Origin: Streptomyces sp. NWU339
GTDB taxonomy: Bacteria > Actinomycetota > Actinomycetes > Streptomycetales > Streptomycetaceae
Direction of reading: 5' to 3'
Length of the DNA stretch: 64,000 nt
Assembly (NCBI RefSeq): GCF_003143855.1
Contig: NZ_QFRK01000025.1
Coordinates: 32,743-96,742 of the forward strand
A program made the translations under genes and the position numbers. Below, piece by piece: positions 61,256 through 64,000 of this stretch; the stretch's first letter is position 1, and each line of letters begins with the position of its first letter. The notes beneath the pieces were generated by a model, which was not told where the DNA came from, did no database searches, and was given only the letters and a program-made list of their open reading frames with translations.

Positions 61256-61671
61256 CGGTGCTCCCGGCGCGCACCACCCGCGCGGGACAGCACGACGGGC
61301 TGCTCGAGCAGTGCCATCGCCGCCTGGGTGTCGAGCGCGGTGCGCAGCCCCGGCAACGTCAGCCCCAGCTCCACCAGGGTGATGGCGACCGCCGGTCGCA
61401 TCCCGGCCACGACGGTCCGCGCGGCCAGCAGCGACGACTGTGCCGCGATCTCGGCGAGCACCCGTCCCAGGAAGGAGTCGACGATCTCCACGCCGGAGAT
61501 GTCGATCACCACTCCCGTGACCCCGCTGCTCGCGATGGTCTCCGACAGGTCCTGCTGGAGCTGCTGGGCCGTGCTGTCGTGCAGGTCTCCTTGGAGAGTC
61601 ACCAGAAGCACATCGCCGAGCCTCAGTACCGGCACATGTCCCGCGACCGGGCGGGAGAACGCCTCGCTCAC
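61252..61671 (-). CDS. rsbS: RsbS-like stressosome STAS protein
   Basis: A 139-residue single-domain STAS protein. VVIDISGVEIVDSFLGRVLA includes the Ser in VDSF that matches the RsbT phosphorylation site of Bacillus RsbS. GTG 61671 overlaps the rsbR stop codon (GTGA). It forms the stressosome scaffold with RsbR. Confidence 0.9.
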   Translation of the reverse strand: MSEAFSRPVAGHVPVLRLGDVLLVTLQGDLHDSTAQQLQQDLSETIASSGVTGVVIDISGVEIVDSFLGRVLAEIAAQSSLLAARTVVAGMRPAVAITLVELGLTLPGLRTALDTQAAMALLEQPVVLSRAGGARREHR

Positions 61672-62567
61672 CGGCGGACCGCACTGCCGGTCGTCGTGCT
61701 CACGACGTCGACCCCCAGCTCGTGCAGACAGTAGCCCAGCGCGTCGGCGAGGCTCGCCCGAGTGAGCACCGAGCCGAGGTCGAGACCCAGGTGGACCATG
61801 GTCTGCGCGATCGCCGGACGAATACCGGAGACGATGCACTCCGCACCCATCAGCCGGGCCGCCGCGACCGTCTTCATCAGATGCTGCGCCACCAGCGAGT
61901 CGACCGTCGGCACCCCGGTGATGTCGAGGATCGCGAACCGGGCGTGCTGGTCGACCACCGCGTTCAGCAGTGTCTCCATCACGACCTGACTGCGGGCACT
62001 GTCGAGCGTCCCGATCAGCGGGACCGCGACGATTCCGTCCCAGAGCCTGATGACCGGCGTCGCCACCTCCAGCAGCTGCAGCCGCTGCCGGTCGATGAGT
62101 GCCTGCCCCTCGCTCAGGGCCGTCTGCATGGCCACCACGCGCAGGGTGCCCATGAGCACGCTCAGCGTGGTCGTGCACGCCCGCAGCTCCTCGGACGGTG
62201 CCTGCTCCAGGTCGGCGGCGAGGAGATTCTCGACCGGCGGCCACAGGGCGGCCAGCTCGTTCGACACTTGCGTGGCGGACAGCCCCGCGCGGCTGCGGGC
62301 CGCGGTCATCCGCGCCAGCTGCTCACGGACACCGGTGAACCCGGCGGCGTCGGAGTCCTCGACCCGCTGTGCGTCGGCGACCTGGGCCAGGGCGTCGACG
62401 ACTGCCTTGCCGGCCTCCACCGCCTCGTCGCGCGAGAGGGTGAACACCGCACGGAACAGAGGCTCGTCCGCCCACCGCTGGGCGATCTGCTCACGCCGTT
62501 GCCGCAGGAAGTCCCTGACCTCGAGCGTCGGCGTTCCGAGCGGTTCGCCCGCTTCGCGCTCAGGCAC
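61668..62567 (-). CDS. rsbR: RsbR-like stressosome sensor protein
   Basis: A 299-residue protein with an N-terminal helical sensor domain (about 1-165; RsbR-N/globin-like position, no heme ligand assigned) and a C-terminal STAS domain. AILDITGVPTVDSLVAQHLM and SGIRPAIAQTMVHLG match the two RsbR phosphorylation regions, with Ser in place of the first Thr. GTG 62567 behind GAGGAG is chosen. It follows the anti-anti-sigma gene by 100 bp. Confidence 0.9.
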   Translation of the reverse strand: MPEREAGEPLGTPTLEVRDFLRQRREQIAQRWADEPLFRAVFTLSRDEAVEAGKAVVDALAQVADAQRVEDSDAAGFTGVREQLARMTAARSRAGLSATQVSNELAALWPPVENLLAADLEQAPSEELRACTTTLSVLMGTLRVVAMQTALSEGQALIDRQRLQLLEVATPVIRLWDGIVAVPLIGTLDSARSQVVMETLLNAVVDQHARFAILDITGVPTVDSLVAQHLMKTVAAARLMGAECIVSGIRPAIAQTMVHLGLDLGSVLTRASLADALGYCLHELGVDVVSTTTGSAVRR

Positions 62568-62666
62568 CTGTGTCTCCTCATCATCGTTACCGCACCGAGC
62601 CCGTGAAGGTGCCGAGACGGTGCTGTGACCTTGCCGGGCGACCACTCTAACGACGCCCCGAGCCTC

Positions 62667-63059
62667 TCAAAAATCGGGTTCCCGCGGTGCGCCGGACAGA
62701 GAATCGACGCGCTCCAGCGCCTCCTCGACGCTCTCGGACAACGGAACCGTGATGCTCACGCCGGTCAGGTCCAGGACGCGGCGCACTGCGGGGGGAGGGG
62801 AGATGATGTGCACGCTTCCCGGCAGATCACGGGCCTCCTGATAGACACGCAGGACGATGTTCATGCCGGACGAGTCCATGAAGGGGACCGCCGACAGGTC
62901 CAGCAGGAAGTGCCGGCGCCCGTGGTGGAACTGGTTGGCCAGGTGATGCTGGAACTCCTTCGCGGTGTCGGCGTCCAGGTACCCCTGAACCGCCAGGAGG
63001 ACGGCGTCCTCCCGGGGCACGGTCACCTCGACGGACAGCGGGTTCGGAACCACGGACAC
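62667..63059 (-). CDS. STAS-domain anti-anti-sigma factor (RsbV/ArsI-like)
   Basis: A 130-residue STAS protein. FLLDLSAVPFMDSSGMNIVL carries the Ser phosphorylated by anti-sigma kinases in the DSSG motif. It is the first gene of the rsb cluster and the likely substrate of the phosphatase encoded last. GTG 63059 has GGAGG 6 nt upstream. In S. coelicolor a similarly placed protein (ArsI) antagonises the anti-sigma factor of SigH-type factors; that link is inference. Confidence 0.88.
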   Translation of the reverse strand: MSVVPNPLSVEVTVPREDAVLLAVQGYLDADTAKEFQHHLANQFHHGRRHFLLDLSAVPFMDSSGMNIVLRVYQEARDLPGSVHIISPPPAVRRVLDLTGVSITVPLSESVEEALERVDSLSGAPREPDF

Positions 63060-63109
63060 GAATACCTCCAGACGAGCCGGCGGCCGGGTACGGCCGCACG
63101 TGCGGCCGC

Positions 63110-63134
63110 CTACCCCCGCATCGCCGTGTCATGC
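63110..63134 (-). promoter_or_regulatory. candidate stress-sigma promoter of the rsb cluster
   Basis: On the minus strand GCAT, 15-bp spacer, GGGTAG; the -10 ends 51 bp before the anti-anti-sigma start. It is divergent from a similar site at 63189-63213. Confidence 0.5.
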
Positions 63135-63188
63135 GGTGCCCCGCACACCGGCCCGCCGCCCGGGGCCGGTTTTGTGGCGGCGCCCGCC

Positions 63189-63213
63189 GAATGCACCGGC
63201 TCCAGCCGGGTAG
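63189..63213 (+). promoter_or_regulatory. candidate stress-sigma promoter of the PRC-barrel gene
   Basis: GAAT, 15-bp spacer, GGGTAG, 82 bp before the start codon. It has the same layout as the divergent rsb-cluster site. Confidence 0.5.
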
Positions 63214-63294
63214 TTGGCTGCTGTGGAGACGGTCGGGCCGACGACGAACCCGCCCGCTCCGGGAGAGTCGTCCACCGGGGAGGCAAGGAGCAGC

Positions 63295-63663
63295 GTGCCC
63301 ATAGACAGCATCTGGTCATACGCGCCGGAGCTGGGTCCCGCCCAGGGGCAGGATCTGGACCTGACGGGATACACCGTCGTCGCGAACGACGGCACCATCG
63401 GCCATGTGGACCGGCAGGCCGACCACCACTCCATGCGGCACCTGGTCGTCGACACCGGCGTCTGGGTGTTCGGCCGGAGCCTTCTCGTGCCGGTCGGCGT
63501 CATCACCGCCGTCGACACCGGCGAGCGGAGGATAACGGTGTCCTGCACGAGGGCGGAAGTGAAGGCGGCGCCCCGGTTCAGGACCGACAGCGAGACCATG
63601 GACCCCGGGTACCTCACGGCGGTCGGCGAGTACTACCGGGGGCTGACCGGCCCGGTCTCCTGA
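63295..63663 (+). CDS. PRC-barrel domain protein
   Basis: A 122-residue protein with one PRC barrel (about 20-95: DLTGYTVVANDGTIGHVDRQ, HLVVDTGVWVFGRSLLVPVG). GTG 63295 has AAGGAG 7 nt upstream; the longer frame from TTG 63214 lacks an RBS. Single-barrel proteins of this kind are common in Streptomyces stress regions, function unknown. Its stop codon is the first triplet of the 27-bp inverted repeat that follows. Confidence 0.83.
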   Translation: MPIDSIWSYAPELGPAQGQDLDLTGYTVVANDGTIGHVDRQADHHSMRHLVVDTGVWVFGRSLLVPVGVITAVDTGERRITVSCTRAEVKAAPRFRTDSETMDPGYLTAVGEYYRGLTGPVS

Positions 63664-63727
63664 TCGCCGTCGGGCGAACCTGCGCGGCGCACGCCGGTGG
63701 CCGCGCAGGTTCGCCCGACGGCGATCA
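63661..63727. terminator. very strong bidirectional terminator, 27-bp perfect stem
   Basis: Positions 63661-63687 and 63701-63727 are exact reverse complements around a 13-nt loop. The outermost triplets are the TGA stop codons of the two convergent genes. Confidence 0.88.
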
Positions 63728-64000
63728 CCAGGGCAGGAAGACATGGATGTCCTTGCCGTGGTCGGTGCCGACGACGCTGACCTGGTCGCACAGCGTGTGA
63801 ATCAGATGCCAGCCGATCCCGCCCCCGCCGCGGCTGGGCCGGAAGGGCCGGGGTGCGGGCGTGGTGGTGCTTGTGTCGTGCATCACCACATGCACCCCGT
63901 CGAACGTCCGGCGCAACCGCATCTCGAAGGGGCCCGGCGCGTACTGGACCGCGTTGGCTGCCAGTTCCGTGACCACCAGGAGGATGTCGTCCCAGTGCTC
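63725..64000 (-). CDS. ATP-binding anti-sigma-type protein (5' end outside window)
   Basis: The last 91 residues of a HATPase_c_2 protein: N-box VVTELAANAVQYAPG, D-box-like VVMHDTSTT, G-box RGGGGIGWHLIHTL and the closing strand GKDIHVFLPW. It is another RsbW-like kinase/anti-sigma candidate, convergent with the PRC-barrel gene. The start lies beyond 64000. Confidence 0.85.
   Translation of the reverse strand, partial: EHWDDILLVVTELAANAVQYAPGPFEMRLRRTFDGVHVVMHDTSTTTPAPRPFRPSRGGGGIGWHLIHTLCDQVSVVGTDHGKDIHVFLPW

Noticed and set aside
63087..63092. GGGTAC on the plus strand in the rsb/PRC spacer.
   Set aside because: No GNNT at the proper distance; the nearby GGGTAG sites fit better.

Overview
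The window is about 72% G+C, has strong third-position G/C bias, uses GTG and TTG starts freely, and carries families largely confined to actinomycetes: SsgA-like, WhiB-like, streptophobe, PopR/ClpP3P4, DUF6328, F420-dependent oxidoreductases and SigB/SigF-type sigma factors. It is a Streptomyces (or very close relative) chromosome segment. From memory, the gene order (GH19 chitinase, sigL, popR-clpP3-clpP4, RNase HI, ssgC, a whiB-like gene, a second SigB-type sigma factor, an rsb cluster) resembles the right arm of the S. coelicolor chromosome around SCO7260-SCO7330; this synteny is recalled, not computed. I saw no tRNA, rRNA, CRISPR array, replication origin or intact insertion sequence.

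Layout. 1-6.7 kb: a PAS/phosphatase-like protein (cut by the left edge), a bacterial eRF1-like (baeRF) protein, a secreted S33 peptidase, a nucleoside deaminase, an acetyltransferase and two small membrane proteins. 6.7-7.6 kb: a decaying TnpB-related fragment with a perfect hairpin inside it, then a DasR-type operator. 7.6-15 kb: chitinase, secreted PI-PLC-like protein, PNPOx-fold protein, adenosine deaminase, DinB protein, a LysR regulator divergent from an aldo/keto reductase. 15-18 kb: an orphan FHA fragment, a streptophobe membrane protein and two translationally coupled PRC-barrel genes. 18-22 kb: an anti-sigma-type ATPase, sigL, and popR convergent with clpP3-clpP4. 22-30 kb: two VOC proteins, an internally deleted phosphotransferase relic, an SGNH lipoprotein, RNase HI, a second aldo/keto reductase, ssgC, an F420 oxidoreductase and a GntR regulator.

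30-36 kb is an organosulfur-acquisition operon (ssuC-ssuB-ssuA, DszA/NtaA-type monooxygenase, OsmC protein, ssuE) preceded by a short Cys-Cys-ending leader peptide gene. 36-47 kb holds a membrane pseudokinase, a dehydratase, AIM24 and UBP-zinc-finger proteins, a universal stress protein, a broken DUF4032 gene, an MBL hydrolase, an acyltransferase, and a TetR/flavoprotein-dehydrogenase pair. 47-51 kb: DUF488, WhiB-like, a LysR/ArgO-type exporter pair, and an MFS transporter.

51-64 kb is dominated by stress signalling: a lone cNMP-binding protein, an anti-sigma-type ATPase, a SigB/SigF-type sigma factor, then (after an FUSC transporter and a type II NADH dehydrogenase) a minus-strand stressosome cluster: anti-anti-sigma factor, RsbR, RsbS, RsbT, a fused RsbT-like/RsbX-like protein, and a GAF-SpoIIE phosphatase, with four successive start/stop overlaps. 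A PRC-barrel gene diverges from this cluster and a further ATPase runs off the right edge. Five intergenic sites fit GNNT-N15-GGGTA(C/G), the pattern of SigB/SigH-type stress promoters. They lie in front of the 18.3-kb ATPase gene, sigL, the universal stress protein gene, the rsb cluster and the last PRC-barrel gene, which suggests one stress regulon spread over the window. Several genes are in decay (TnpB-related, FHA, aminoglycoside-phosphotransferase-like, DUF4032), as expected for a chromosome arm.
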